Shown here: one piece after another, positions 1 to 14,513 of the stretch
Layout of the letters: the number at the start of each line of letters is the position of its first letter
Numbering within the stretch: position 1 is the first letter of the stretch
Assembly: GCA_004009845.1 (NCBI GenBank)
Contig: RMBW01000008.1
Location: forward strand, 372,001-436,000
DNA length: 64,000 nucleotides
Source of the DNA: Davidsoniella eucalypti
Lineage: Eukaryota; Ascomycota; Sordariomycetes; Microascales; Ceratocystidaceae
Reading direction: 5' to 3'
The notes under the pieces: model-generated
Told to the model about the DNA's origin: nothing
Seen by the model: only the letters and a program-made list of their open reading frames with translations
The model's database searches: none
Translations under genes and position numbers: made by a program

Positions 1-3000
1 ATGTGTAGAGCAAGACCAAAGACTAAATGACTACTAACTAATATACACATATGTATCTTGTTAACTTCCACTATTTCATATGACCAAGAGGAAAAAAAGT
101 GCCGTTATCGTTCAACGGCGATCTCTTCCCAAAAGTAGGCCATCTCCATGTTGCACATCACCGACGTTTCCGCACTCTTTTTTTGGCCAATGACCTCTAG
201 TGCTGGAACCAACCGGCAAATTAATCTCTTAGAAGGCCATGGTGATACGTAGGCCTTGACTGGCCGCTATTTTTCTCTCTGTTGCTCACCCTCGCCTAGC
301 CTATGGTTGGGGATGCAGATCACTAGATTTTCTAGTGGCTTAGTTTAAGGACGACCTCTCGATATAAACTACTCTTGGTACTAGATGCAAATTTCAAGTG
401 AAAAAAAAAGGCAGGGCAGGTTAGTTAAAACAGGAATTAGCCTGAAAAAAAAAGGAATGGCAAAGGCATTTATTGGAAGATCACAGCAATCCGTCGCCTG
501 TAAAATGGTACCAAGTGAAATAATATATCAGTGAAACTAGCTAGAAGGAAAAAGAAAGAAAAAAAAAAGGAGAGGGAAAAATAGATCGAGGAATGGCGTC
601 CACAGTAGCTTTGGCGCGGACTGACGGATGTAGATCCTGCTATGTTGAAGATAGTAGTCGTTTATTGAGCTAGCCTGCACTATAGGCTATACGGACTAGA
701 CTTGTAAGATAGAACATACTACATACTACGTATATAGTATATAGTACACGCACTAATAGAACACCTGTAGACAGGCACCAGGGTCCGTTTTGCGAGCCTA
801 TTCTAGCTAACGGACTAAAAGGGTCCAACCCAAATTCCACCGGCTTCCAGGAACGGCGTCGCCAACATCGTGATACAAGACCAAGCAAAACTATCGCTGC
901 GCTAGAAACCGGTTGGAAGATTGCTGGCAGTACTAGTAGTGATGCTTAGTATTTATTGGGTCTAACGAGTCACGATTTGTGGTGCCGGATTGGGTCTGGC
1001 GGCGTTCGAAATATGCCGTTCGGACTCTAGAACACGGATATGGATTCTACGAGAAATATGTAATTGCTGCTAGTTATCAGTCGTAGACTTGGCTTCTTTT
1101 TAGTTGTTTGTAGTGACTCTTTTACCAAGCTAAGTACCAAATACTGCTAAATCATGTGAGTTTCCAAGCTAACGGTATCAAGATACGCCTACAGTCTGAT
1201 TTAATGTCCTTCTGGAAGAACCCGATACTGCATGTCTCAGGTAGAGGAGAGATAAAAAAGGGGGGGGGAGAAGACGGCTCAATATTTTTGAGTCGAGGCT
1301 AGTTGTTTGTTTATCCGACAAGATCAGCAATCATGAGTGAACTGTTAGATGCCAGTCATCTGCACTGGTGATTATTAGTTTTAGCAGAGAAAGTCACAAG
1401 ATGGAAGATAAGAAGGCCCAGTAACAAATCAACATATGTACATATAAATACAAACATACACCTACAGTATATGTAGTACCCAGCATAGTAAAATAGCCTA
1501 TATTTCTCAGGCCGCGACAACATGATTGGCATGCCACTAGTGGCAAATCAGATTCAACCGTTTTACATGTCCACGATCTAGCAATTGGGTTCCCTTTTCC
1601 TTTCTTTTTTTTCAACAAGTTTACAATATTGTCGTATGCTACCGCCAAGATATCATTACTACTATGTATGTATATTGGTACTAGCTTGCTAGTGAGCTGG
1701 TAGGAGGGCGGTAGGTAACCTAAACAAGTAGGTGGTGAGCCATATACGGTTTCTTGCATTACATTGCAGTCTCCCCAGGATTTGTAAGTGGTGAAGAGCA
1801 ATGCATACATATGAAGCCAGGCCGATGAGTGGAAAAGAAAACAAGGTTACGAAAGATACAGAGAGAGAGAAAGAGAAGACGTACATTGGACCGCTACTAC
1901 TCTATGCTACGACGTCGAAGCTACATGTACCATCTGTATAATATATATTTCTATATGTGACAGGCACTTACTACACTTTCAAGCCTAGCCAGCTTGACTG
2001 GCCTGTGCCTTTCTTGTCCTGTCTTGTTTACATCGTTGTACATTCCAGACGCATTCTCATGCTTCCGTATGTAATTGTACGAAGACAGAAGAGGGGGAGA
2101 CGGCCAGGGATGGAACATTGGGTAGATACGAGGCGGAGTTTTAGTATCCACGAGGCCAAGCAACCAGCCGTACAAGTAATATCTGATGTACATACATACA
2201 CATATGTATCTGTTGCGCCTATGGCATAAGAGACGCCGCCACCTGCTGCGACGAGCGGGGAAGAAGATCAAGATTCCATGTACAACTACTGATACTACAG
2301 CCCAGAGCAGACAATTGGCCATGGCTACATAGATATAAGCCGTGCGTATACATACACCTAAGTAGTCGACAATAAATGGCTTGGGTCAGATTGCTGGGAG
2401 ATTGGTGGCCAACTCGGGAGACATCTCCAAATAGAGCCGTGATCGCCACTCAATGGACCATCCGATAGCCATGGTTGCCTTTTGGGCTCTACAGTGGCCC
2501 AAAGCATAGTGTTAGAAGGGGAGGGGAGGGTTTCATTTTAGTGCTTGCTAGGCGCAAAAAGAACCTGGCACTTTAGCCTTGGTTAAGCTAAGCTAGCTGG
2601 CGTAGTTGTATTACTACTATACAATGTAAATCAGTGCTTAGTTTTGCGTACATGTCGACAGCCGAACGGACAAAAAGGCTCTCGAATACACCGTGGCATT
2701 TGCTCCAGCATGGCAATGTGTTTGTGTCTGATTTTACGTGGTTAGAGATGCATATGTTAGCAGAAGACGTCCTATATTTACACCGTTGGAACCGACTCTA
2801 TAACGACTATTTCATTTTCGCCTCCGTTTCTCTATCTTCGTCAGATCAGCCCGCGATCACATGACCCTGACTACCACCACGTTTACCAGTAGCTCATCCA
2901 AATTTACAGAGACCTTTTTCAAGTTGTTTGTCTGGTTGATGGGGGGGGCCTAGACTGCGCCGGGAACCAGATATACACTTTTACTTCAGGAAGCCGGCCT

Positions 3001-6000
3001 TTTTTATTTATTTAGTAGCTTTTTTTATTAGTTTATTCTTTGGTTCCTGTCAACTACATGACTTCAACAGCAAAGAGAAAGCAAGAAAATAAAATAAAAA
3101 AAACTCAGTCAAAACAGGGGATGCTAGGCCCGTCGACAAGCCATGCATACATGTGGTTCTGAAATATGAAGGTCAAAGCGGGAAAGCCTCGAGCTGAGGC
3201 ATTGGCGATTGTGACATTGCCACATTCAAGGCCCCTTCTCAAACACAGGCTCATTTTCTAACCTTGAAATCCGGCCAACCCCATCACTGCTATGGCTCTA
3301 TGTCACTGGTTGGCCTGCATCGCACACAGGATGACAAAGCGTCTCTTGTTCTCTTCTCACGAGTCCGTGTGGTCAAGAGCAAGGAAGAGCTCTCTGCATG
3401 TAGTCTCGGGCATCTTGCTCTCTAGCTGTTGCATATAGTTTGATGAAGTCTTATAATGTAGAGACGACATATAAGCTTTGATAATACACTTACGCCTACA
3501 TACATGTTCCGCAAGTAACCCTAAAGTGGGTTATCCACATAAGCGTGCTAGTCGTCTCCTGATAATCACTGTTTCTTCGTCAAGGGGGAGGAGCTTGTCG
3601 TAATCATATTATCTGTGAATTGATGATCTAATACACATCTTTGCCTATCATCTTGCACCGATGTCCTAATAGTAGTTGTATGTACATGTACAAACACCAA
3701 GCTCCTATTAGTAGAATGGTAGAGGGGGCACGACAGGGGCATGATGAGTAATCTGTATGGATATAAAGCACTGTTCGTGTCAAGTTGGCCTTATGAGGCA
3801 CTTGATATAGCTTGTTGCTTTCCATCATTTTCTCTCTTTCCCTCTTTTGCTTGTGCCAGTATTAGAAACCGCAGACCACTTTCCTCAGTCAACTTTGTAC
3901 TTGTACATTCATACATGTACATATATTGTATATGTACTTGCAAGGTCATGCATGATCCATGCTTGGATTCCCATGTAAGAGGTTAGAGTAGAGTGCATTA
4001 AGACTACTTTCAAGTCTGCCCACTCCGGCCACGGTGTTTGCTGCTCCCTGAGGGACAATAACCAATACATAAATAAAGACCGACTATACTTATGTAGTAA
4101 AGCCCAGGTTTCATGGCTTGAACCATCTGTTGTTGCGTGGCTTCGTTTCTATCCATGCTTTTTATATACATATTTGACTCCTTGGCCGCAGCAGTGAGCG
4201 ATATTCATGTGTATATCGGTACTGCGTGTTCGATAGACGTTTAATGCACTGTAGATGTGATAATCTGAAGTTGTGGCAACATGAATGAAGGCAGAGTTGT
4301 ATGGGAGTCCGGCAAAGCGTAATGACAAGCCTACATAAGTACGGATGCCGGCTGTATTGTCACGCCCGGCAAGAGAGATAGATGCCAACTACGTATGCAG
4401 TTACTTCGTTAGGGGTATACCGACATCGTTCAACTAGCCGTATACATATTAATAGAAGCAAGGCTAGGATAACAAACTGATAGCCCACCAAGCTACTGGC
4501 TTCGGAGAACTTGACGAACGGAATTGGATGTCCTTCTCGCCTTCTTCCCTGTAGCCCAGATCCTGTCGTCTCGCTGTACGGAAAATAGAGACACTATCTC
4601 ATGTCCCAGTTTAGCGACAAATAAGTGTAGGAGCGATACGCGTTATCTCGGAGAGCTGAAATGGGTGCTCTCTATAGAAAGAAGGACTTGCTCAGCTGGC
4701 TTTGCATAAGGCGCAATACATACATTATAGTTGCATGCTTTCAGATACGAAGGTAGTCCTCAAATGCCGCTCTCTTCCGGTCTCGAGGTCCTCCAGCTAC
4801 GGGCTGATAGTAGAGAACAGTTCTTGAAATGTCAGAGGAAGCACTATAGCCACCCCTTGCTATACAGATTACACAGCAGGCCTCCGTCTTGTCTTCTTCT
4901 TCGGTTTCCATTTCCAGTAATACGGCGCTATTTAGCAGGGCCCTTCTATAGTGTGATATTGCCTACGGGCCTGGTATAGCGGGATGGCCTGTGCACGGCT
5001 TTCCAACATTCAGCACGCCAATGCTCTTGAGATTCATCTTCTCTCCTTCTCTATTTCTTCCATACACGCCTTTGGAGCAAGCAAGTCGAGAAATCCTTCA
5101 GGCGGAGCTGATCGTAATCTCTTTTGGGTTCATGCTCGTTCTAGAGCTGTGATTCTCTTGTGTTGTTCAGACGTTTCTCTCTTGTTCAAAGTCCCCTGCT
5201 AAATAAAGAAGAAAAAAAGTAGAAGGAGATGTGTATGTTTAGTTTATGGTTAAGAACTACAGGCCAATCATGGTTCCGGAAAACAGAGCCCAGGCCTTGT
5301 AGCTGTGGTGACGTTATAGAATCCGTAAGCTGTAGTAGTATATAAGTATGCATAGTTATAGCTCTTGTGTTGGCTTATGAAATGCTGGCATACAATGTAG
5401 TTACGATTCAACATGAGAAGTGCTAGTATGGCTCACATGGCAACATTCCGGGCTTCACTACACTGGCATGGCTTAGAGAAAGAAATCCGGCCAAGATATA
5501 CTGCCAGAGAACCAAAATTCACATTCTGCCGTTGTCTTTCGCTACTCGTACAAAACACTAGCACCGTAGCCTCCACGATCATAGCAAAGGCCGGTCTCTC
5601 CGGCTGCTTGGACTCTGCACAACACAAGAAGAAGCAGAAAGTGCATATCAGAGAACTGCCCTTCTCCTCGTTAGCGCTTGCACAAACCGCTAGCCAGCCA
5701 AGGAGTCGTGAACCAAGCATCGAAACCTGAGTGCATTAGGTACCGATTTGGAGTAGAAGCAGCAGCAAGATACAAACTACAAACTGTCAGGTTGACGAGC
5801 CACACCAAATTCCGTAAACGAGGCCTGAGACTACCAGACTTGGAAGCTTGCGGCACCAGAATCTGGGCGTCGAGGAACAAGTCGACTGTCCTGTGCGCAG
5901 CCAAGAACGAATAAGACGGGGAGAAGACGAAGTATGGGACAAAAAGTGTCACATCAAGGCGGTGTTTTATATTTTACTATCTATAGGGCACGAGCAGAAC

Positions 6001-9000
6001 CAGGCGTTTATTCTCTTGCTCTTATTGCTCTTCTGCTTATCACGATGCCGTCCGATCTTCGAGAGGACGAGGCAACAACCCGAGGAGGACGAAACCATCA
6101 ACGACACACCATAGTTTTCTTTGGAGGGCTGGCTAGCGTCTTATTTGTTTTGCTGATCCCGGCCATACAATGGCTTCACCGACACGATGGCAAATTAGAC
6201 AGAAGAACTCGGCTCCAACTCAACAACTCAATGGCGTCATGTGCTTTTCTTTGTCTAGTAGTAGCAGTGCTAAGTATTTCTTCTTCTTTTTTTTTTTCCA
6301 CATGTACACTGAAAAAGACAAACTTGTCACCTGACTATTCTGTGCTGTTTGCTATCTCTTTTATTTGCGTATGCATGCCGGAAAACCGCAGTGACCGAAA
6401 CAAACCAGACTATGGATGAAGCATGTCCCCAAAACGGCCGGCGGTTAAGCTGAATCTTCTCCAGCCAGGCTCTGTTCCGACTTTCTTCTCGAGGAAGAGA
6501 CGCCGGATAGCCGAGCTTGGTGGAGGATAGGGTGGGACAAGGCCGACAGCGAACATAGAGCCCCTTTCGTTTTATGTATATTTGCTCTTTGATATCCCAT
6601 CTTGCTTCTTTTTTTCTTCTTTTTTTTTCCCTATGGCACGGCCGTCTTTCTCGGCCTAGAGCTTGTCTTGTCGCATCACTTGGTATTCCCTGTCGGTGTC
6701 CTCTTGAGCAAACCCTCAGATTCCCCCCCGGAGGCAAAACAGATCGCCGGCCCAGCTGAGACTGGGCTCAGGCTTTTTGTTTATTTTCCTCTGCTTTCTT
6801 CCAGCATCTTCTTCGCCTTCTCCTGGTCTTTTTAGAACGAGGGCGTCTTCTGTTCTTCTCTTGTGAAAACGTTGTTCTGCTTGCCTACAACATGTTTCGT
6901 TTGACGATCCTTTTGTGTCCACCGAGCTATCGCATCTCGTTTTGCCTCTGTCGTTTTGATCCGTGTTCTCGCTTGTTGGCTGGGCTTAGACCGGGTTCTG
7001 CAGAAGCCGACGTAGAACACCGTACCTAGCACTGACTGGATGATTATCTGTATTATGGCTGACTGATGGGCTGTATGACTGATTCTGTCTTTCGTGCTGT
7101 CTTGTCTCGTCTCGTCTCTGCCATCTAGTGCTAAACAGCAAGCTCTGGTGGTTTTTGTTTCTCACGCCATCGAACATACATATCGTCACTTTAAAGAGCC
7201 TGGCTTGGAACGTAGAGCACTAGTCTAGAGGTTCTTGTCTCGCTCTCCCTGAAACCAGTGGCCTCTTTACAGGACCAAATTCAGCCTCCCTTTCAATGTG
7301 ATAGCAGTTCCAGGAGACGCCCTTTCAAGAAAAATCTGACATGGCAATGAACAGTGACAAACTATATCATGTTGTTGCTGGCTCGAGATCCCTGGCTGGG
7401 TTTCTGGCTCAGACCATTGCATTGGACATAGCACCTATTTCTAGTGCTAGTAGAAGGCCCATGTTGTTGGTTGCAGTGTGTAGAGACAGTCTCAGTGATT
7501 ATTCTTAGGCTCTGACTTGTGCTTCGCCGCTGATTGCTTAGCTTGCTTGCCTGTTCTGTGACTGCTACCACTATAGAGCCACTAAAACTGCGACTTGGCC
7601 ATCCACTGAAGCGCTAACGGACAAGCCAAAAAAGCCCGCTACTGTAGTGCTACAGTCTTGTTTCTTCGCCGTTTTCTGCTTCTGCTTCTGCTTTGCCCTG
7701 CTTAATACCAAGTCTTGTTACATACTTGCAGTATAGCGAGATCCGTCGCTACCGGTGTTTTGATAAATCGACGATCGATCCAATGGTCGAGTTTCAACTC
7801 AACACCCTCCGCCCGTTTTGTTATTGCAAGACACACTACAAGCACAGTTGGTTGCATTTTACCAGCTTCTTTTTTTCTTCCCCAAGACTTCTCCCTCCGT
7901 CTGATCGGATCTTCCAAACGTCTTCGGAACATGTCAGAGCAGAGCTTCGCCGCCAGTATTATGAATGTGCTTGGTCAGCAGAGACCAACAGCGCTTTGCT
8001 TCTACATCCTCTAATCCAGAATTTGAGGCAAGAATTCTGCCCACACAACAGCAAACACCAAGTAAAGCGCACAATCACACAGGCCAGCCCAGTGAAGTTG
8101 CCACCAATAGTACCGTCCTTGAGTCTGCAAACCAGGGTTTCTCTCGCTAGCTAAGAGAGCTCAGGCCAGTCGTAGGCCAGTGGCCCTGAACGAAGAGCAA
8201 AGCAAAGCAAAGCAGTTACTTATGAAAAAAAGAATAGACTCTGTAGTAATGACAACTATATTGAAGCTTGAACTCTTTTTTTTTTTTTTGTACCTGTACC
8301 TGTGCTGTGGCTCTGTTACAAATATCAGGATGATCCAGCTTGGGTCATCTACTAGAGCTAACCCTAATACCTACAGACCCTCGCTGTCGCGCTCATTTTC
8401 CCTTCACCGACTTATATGCTCGTCTTGTACGAGAGTTATAAGGCTCGACGTCATCGGCCCAGCTGATAGATACAGAGGACAAGAGACCATCAAGACAGCA
8501 GTCCATTGCTACACCAACTACATATCCATGCATAGAAGCACCTACCGTGCTATGCATATGCATCCATCGATTGGGAGAAAAGCTGGCCTCACTGGCCTTG
8601 CTGTCTTTAGAGGAGCCGTTATATGCAGAGCCGTACCACCAAGACTATTTGCACCGTGACTCTGGCTCTCCGAATCTGGATGTCTCTAGTTTGCTGGAAT
8701 AGGCTATAGAAAAGCACGCTAGAACACTGCAACGCACTGGGCGGCCCAATATATGGCGCTGATCATGGCGGAGGTGCATTCGATGTAGTGCTTGGTTTGT
8801 TTTCTTCATAGTATTGTCTCTTGTCTTCTCGAGACGCTGCCTCACCGCTCCGATCTATAGTGTAGCAAGAGGAGACACTAGCAAATAACGGCCCGGAGTA
8901 AAGACTCTTCTGATGATACATTGTGCTGCACTGTATGTCTGTGTCTGCTGAGCCAGTTGATCGTCTTCTGGATCATTTTCTTCTTTTTTTTGCCTTCACC

Positions 9001-10980
9001 TGCATCATCAATATATCACACGTCCCGCTCACCGCCTTATCAGCCACAGCCTGGACAAGTTGACTTTGTTGGCCACCGAAGGAAAAAAAGAAAAAAAAAG
9101 AATGTTTCTAGTGAAAATTGACACCGAGTCTCTCTGTATGTGGGAACCCGCAGGACAAACAGAGCAGACAGTCGAATCCATATCAACAAGTCCAAGTCAT
9201 GTGGCTCTTCCAGTGCAGAATATCGACGTGGCTCTCGCTAAGCCGGGAATCGTACGCTGGATCGCATTATATTACATGGCTAGATGCAGCAACCGCGGGC
9301 GGAACAGTCGCACGGAAGGACAGTAGAAAAAGGAAAACCCATTCTAGCTGTCTTGCTTGGACCAGCCCGCTAAGACGGGGCTCTACGCTCTCCTCTTTGC
9401 TTTCCCCCCAGGAAGGCTGGCTGGCACAGAAGCGGGCGCCAGGTGGCCAGCGTACTCTATAAGCTGGTGTGGCTGTACTACAGCTGCAGCCTAGCCAAGC
9501 AGTGAGTTGGCGGGCATCTCCCGAGACTGTATGTAGCCAGACGCAAAAGGGAGGCTTGCGCTTGGCTGGTCGATAATGTCGCGATGCCGATGCTGCTGTT
9601 GCTGCCACGTCCGGAATGCTTTTCTCCCCATATCTTCTCTCTCTCCAAACGACACGGTGATATTGCCGACCCTAGGAGACAAAAGCAAAGCCGTCGCCAA
9701 GTCCAGTACTGCCAGCTCTCCGTGGGTTTCTCGTGGCATAGGGAATGCTGGCTGGTAGTCAATGTTGCAGTCGCTGCTTGTTGAGCTCTCAGAAGACGTA
9801 GTCGTGCATGGCTTTGCTCTTTATCAGTGACATGAAGCAACGGCATATAGTAACATATAGGGCAGATTATCAGCCCCCACTGCTACCTTCCTGGCCAGTC
9901 TCCCAATATTTGCCAGCTCCAAAGTGGCTACCACAGAGCAGCAAATACTACTACAGAGAAAACTCGAAACTATCACCGCACATTATATTGGAAGCTAGGA
10001 AAAGAGAAAGGAACCGGTTCCATAGCGATAGGGCTGCAATATTGACCATGTGCCCATGAAACCTTCGTACTCTTCACCGACTGTTCTGGAACTCATATGC
10101 AGTCTGGAGTCTCTATGACAGACGTAGGCAGCATCCAATATGGGGTCTTGAAGCGGTCAACTCGGTGTTTTTGCTGGACAATACATACATCATGACCATT
10201 CGTAGTGCTACAGTCACTCTGGAGGTACCCCAAGGAAAACTAGAACCTGAGGTTGCGTTTCCATCCTCAATCTCATTATAGAAGTATTCCAGAGAGGGCT
10301 TGCCACAGGGCTGACCGAAGGTGTCATTGGCCCTAGGGCTAGACCGGCGTCCGGAACAGCGAGGAGCCCAAGTGATTATGCTGTGAGGTGGGATGGGACA
10401 TCGGCGACGTTCTTGCAAGAGCATATTGTCCGCATTGGCCTAGATGGAACATGCTAATTACGACCTCACGGCCTTTTATGAACCGCCACAGTGTCCGACA
10501 AAAGAAAACGCCATCAGCTCTACGAGTCACAGTCGAGACCGTGAGAGCGTTGCAGTAGTAGTACGAGTACAGAACTTACGTACGTCATGGTATGCCGCCG
10601 TTGCTATCATCGTACTATCTGTTCTGCCGTATACTGGATATCTGCAGAGCCTGTTATTAGCAGTAGCCTGTTACCCACTACCGGAAACGCTGCCCTTGAT
10701 TTTGTCTTGGTGGCTATGAAGGATCGAGCTCGTGTTCACCTCGCACAAGCTCTATAGCCTGTTTGATGGCACCAAACCAGACTGCATACTCAAGACTAAA
10801 GGATCTTTGTTCTCATATTCTGTTTTTTTGCTTCGTGGTAGAGTCGTAGTGATGGGAGCAAAGCGTACCAATGCGAGAAGTACACATATCATAAATGATA
10901 CAGCACAGGAGCAAACTAGCCTTCAATATCGTGACTTGTTGCACATACTGGTGGGCTGACTTTCGCTTTTAAGCTGGCGT
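1..10980. other. Long stretch without a supportable gene
   Basis: I looked on both strands for conserved motifs and for exon-intron structures and found none I can support. Short open frames occur everywhere but lack recognisable domains and plausible splice structure. The sequence is rich in homopolymers (a run of nine G at 1260-1268, many T and A runs) and in short TACATG/TATGTA-like words. It may hold fast-evolving or non-coding transcripts; nothing here identifies them. Confidence 0.5.
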
Positions 10981-13503
10981 ACACGACTAAATAGATCCAA
11001 CACTAACGAGAGGGGCGTGCAAAGTTGCTGTGATGGCTTAATCTACTATTCCAATGCAATAGAACAAGCTGGTGGCTTTACTCGCTGATATCTCCACCAA
11101 CCAGATCGTATTCAATTTATTCATTATAAGAAAGTTAACTGGCAAAGGACACTTGAGGCGTATTCTGTGATTGAATTTAATCATACGTGCTATGGTAATA
11201 CAGCCCACTAGAAATTCAGATCATGTCGTATCCTTAGGCTATGTGACTAGAGTAGGCCTGGTAAATCAATGGTCGATGCCTCGGCTGGCAACATAAGTAT
11301 ATTCTTTATTTTTCATCGCTTAATGGCCACAAACTACACATATCCACAGCCTGTCACCCAGCCTGGTCTCATCAGCCTTTATAACGGAAGAAGTTCATGA
11401 TAAGCTCTTTAACAAACACACTAATTGTAGGTTCTGCTGAAACTCTTCCGGATTCAAGCCTTTAGTCCATCGATAGAGCTTTTGAATAGGCTGTCATAAC
11501 CTGACAAGATACTAAATCTTTTGTAATATCACTAGGTGTCATATCGAAACTTGGAGTTGGTTTAGTTCTATGCTTGATCTAGATATTTGATGGGCTCAGT
11601 ATAAGCTTTCCAAGTTCAAACAGGAGTTAATTTGGCGAATCATACCCCGTGATGAGATATAAGCACTACGTTGACGCATGGAGCTATAGCAGGCTATGAG
11701 TTATCGTTGGTGATAGGGCGTAAGAGTGGTATCCTGGACTTGCTAGGTGTGTATGTAAATTCAGCACACAGCTACATACGGCCATAAGTCTGAACGCCGT
11801 TCTCTAAGTTCAGTGTGTGATGGAGGGTAATAGATGTGGAATAGGTTTGTGTCTGGGGATATTTGACCAATTATACAATGGCGAACAATTGCACATCGTC
11901 ATAACACCTACAGACAGTGTATTTTGAACATACAGGAATTGCAAATCCCGTATATCACTCACCATTACAATAACATAACATCGGCGAGAAGCTAAGTTGT
12001 TATTTATAGTTGATAGGCAGATTGTTCGCCTAGCAGGAAAACACGGCTTGCCCTATTTGTGATGATATGTGATTGTGCTGTATTTCGAACTAATGTACAA
12101 AACTGACTGGTCAATCACCAATGCTTAACTTGCCTTATTTCCGAATTCTAATTGGTATAGGTAAATATTCCATGGCATCTGTTTCAAAGTGAAGACTTTG
12201 ATAATGGTTGGATGACCAATGTGCCACTGTGGCTTTTTCACATTATACTAGGCTGTGACTAGAGGTAAGCAATCGTACGGAAAGATGATAGTGGTATTAT
12301 GCTTGAGAGTAAGAATTATCACATCCCAAAGTACAATTATGTGGTGATCCCTGCATATAGTGATATAAAAGGGCACATTCGAAAGTTGTACTAGGGCAGC
12401 CATTTCAAATAGCTGTATGAAGTGATAGATACGAATGCTGTACAATGATGCATATACGATGGACTGATTAGTATTCAGATAAGCTCCAAATGTGTAGGAT
12501 AATATCGAACAATGAACATAATGAGTTGATATCTATGAGTACTATCTGATTTTTAGCAATATCTTTGATTGGTATCATGATACACTTGCTTGTTAACATG
12601 CTGCTTCGGAGTGACTGTGTCACATGTGATTATAGTGCTCTTAGCAGAGTTGCAAACTTACGAGCTTAACATAGCAATAGTTGACCTGAACGTCTTGATG
12701 GAAGCACAATAAAAGTAAAATTTATCTTGCTACAAGATTGTCGACCCTAATGCTGTAAGAAATTACACCGTACGGAAATATTACTGCCTAAGCAACGCCA
12801 AAAACCATAGATTGAAACTGAACACAGCTAATGTATGAGGTTTGTCATGTGATAGTACGCATGTGGCCGAGTCTATGGTATCACTAGGTAGTGTGGATGT
12901 GTAACGATATGAAGGTGCCACAGAGGTAACTTTCTTAAAAGGGCTCTCCAGGGCCACATCAGGTGTTAAGGGGGATGTGGGTAGATGCGTTTCCAAAACG
13001 AAGGCTGTAACAATAATATACATTCTGCAATAGCTGATTACTATATAACTCGCGATGATATGACCCGGTGACCCGAATCTTCTAGGAAAGATGGTTCCCT
13101 GGTACCTATGTTGTGCTAGGGGCCGTGATATTATTACCATCGCCGATTATCAAGGCCCCGCAGTGGCAAATGGAAGCATTCCCAGCTTGTAATATATAGA
13201 GCTGTTGCAACCCATGGTCGTAAGCTAACATTTTGCGGGCACTAGTGGTGCGAGAGAGACAAACAAGTATAGAGTGAGTGATTGACTGGTATGGTCTGGG
13301 GTATCCAGAGGCAGTGTACATCAATGCATTATAACCATTCCGCTAGTTCGCCATAACGCCGTAAAAAAGGAGATTCCATCATAGTGCGATATCCCACTTG
13401 ATCTATCCGTAGTATAATATCCCATCCGAGCACGATTCATCAAGAGATAGATTAGCCACATATCTAGATAGCTTGTCAAAATAGTGAATACGCAAAGCAC
13501 TAT
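10981..13503. other. AT-richer intergenic stretch downstream of KSH1
   Basis: The base composition is visibly more AT-rich than the preceding 11 kb and stop codons are frequent. The longest frame (12,781-13,140, minus, 119 codons) has no domain I recognise. The stretch could be old degraded repeat DNA or the 3' flank of KSH1. No gene is supported. Confidence 0.45.
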
Positions 13504-13963
13504 TTAGTTTACCAGGATGGACATCTGTATAATGGTTAGAATCTAGCACAGGTATTCGGAGGCAAACTCAATGAACTCACTGCCATGATAACACAGCATA
13601 TGCTGATATACGGACTTAGTCTTTCCCCTATTCTGGCACACTTCCAAAAGATGCCCATGAAGCTGTGGTATTCAGTCAGTAAGTGATACCTAATTAGACT
13701 TGATCAATGTAGCGACATACCCGTTCTTGTGACCGTCCATGAAGCCTGTGAAGATGGCGTGCATATAGGCACTAGTGCAAACCAGCAGCAGGATTACTAG
13801 AAGAAGCGACTGGAAGTTGAAAAGAGCTGTCTATATATAACAACAACTCAATTAGCCGTCATGTTCGTTCCCAAAATCAGCTTCATGCTAAGCTTGTAGA
13901 CATCTTTCGGAAGCTATCGTAGGACCTTGATAGCCGGTCGCATGTGATCCTAATGCGTACCAT
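13504..13963 (-). CDS. KSH1: Protein kish homologue (KSH1/TMEM167 family), four exons
   Basis: Small two-pass membrane protein of the early secretory pathway (KSH1 in yeast, TMEM167 in animals). Coding exons on the minus strand are 13,963-13,961 (the ATG alone), 13,830-13,721, 13,662-13,581 and 13,524-13,504, giving 216 nt and 71 residues with every junction in phase. Donors are GTACGC, GTATGT and GTGAGT; acceptors are TAG, CAG and CAG. The protein begins MTALFNFQSLLLV, then a hydrophobic helix (about residues 8-24), a short polar turn, GIFWKCARIGERLSPYIS (about 41-58) and a second hydrophobic segment. ALFNFQSLL and the IFWKCARIGER block are family hallmarks, and the length matches (about 72). 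It is divergent from TAF13, with 550 bp between the two start codons. Introns occupy more than half of the gene, so it is invisible to simple ORF calling. The family call is secure; the first exon rests on splice logic. Confidence 0.93.
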
Positions 13964-14513
13964 TTTGGAAATTCGAGAGCTTAGGCTGAGGTAGAGTTTC
14001 AATGGGAATTAATAATTGAATGAGCAAGTTCAATTCTGATTTTATTTCGGTGCTCGTTTTCTTTGCTAGAGCATGCCAAAGGCTGGTTGAGTTCTTGTGA
14101 ATTCATCGCTTTCGTATGTCGTGAAAGCTGGCTTTCCTAGAAGAGCTTAATTGAAGCTCCCCTAGCAAAAACACGGTCACGTGCGTAAACACACTAGGGT
14201 TACTTATATGATTCCTATGCGCCTGTCGCAAATTATAATAGCAAGGCTGCTGCTTCGTCGGAACTACGTCAGAGCTTCGCATTACAACTTTATTTGCGCC
14301 ATCATCACCATTTAATGCTTGGAAAGGCTAAATACAGCGGTCGCCATAGATACAACGTCTCGCATACTACAGTTAAAGGGAATCCCACTTGAACTAGTTA
14401 TACTTCATATACAACATCGATCTTGTTCCACTGGTTGGCCTACCCAATCTCTCGCTATCCAACTATCACCATATACATTGATTGTCTTGACAAGACACCC
14501 ATATCCTCCCATC
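13964..14513. promoter_or_regulatory. Bidirectional promoter region between KSH1 and TAF13
   Basis: This 550-bp interval separates the two divergent start codons, so both promoters must lie within or overlap it. A CACGTG E-box is at 14,178-14,183 (the core bound by Cbf1/Pho4-type bHLH factors), followed at once by GTAAACA at 14,185-14,191, which resembles a forkhead site. Both motifs are short and may be chance; the interval itself is certain. Confidence 0.5.

Noticed and set aside
5934..6419. 161-codon plus-strand frame with hydrophobic segments
   Set aside because: No recognisable family, homopolymer-derived Phe/Ser runs and overlapping frames of similar quality on the other strand; looks like chance.
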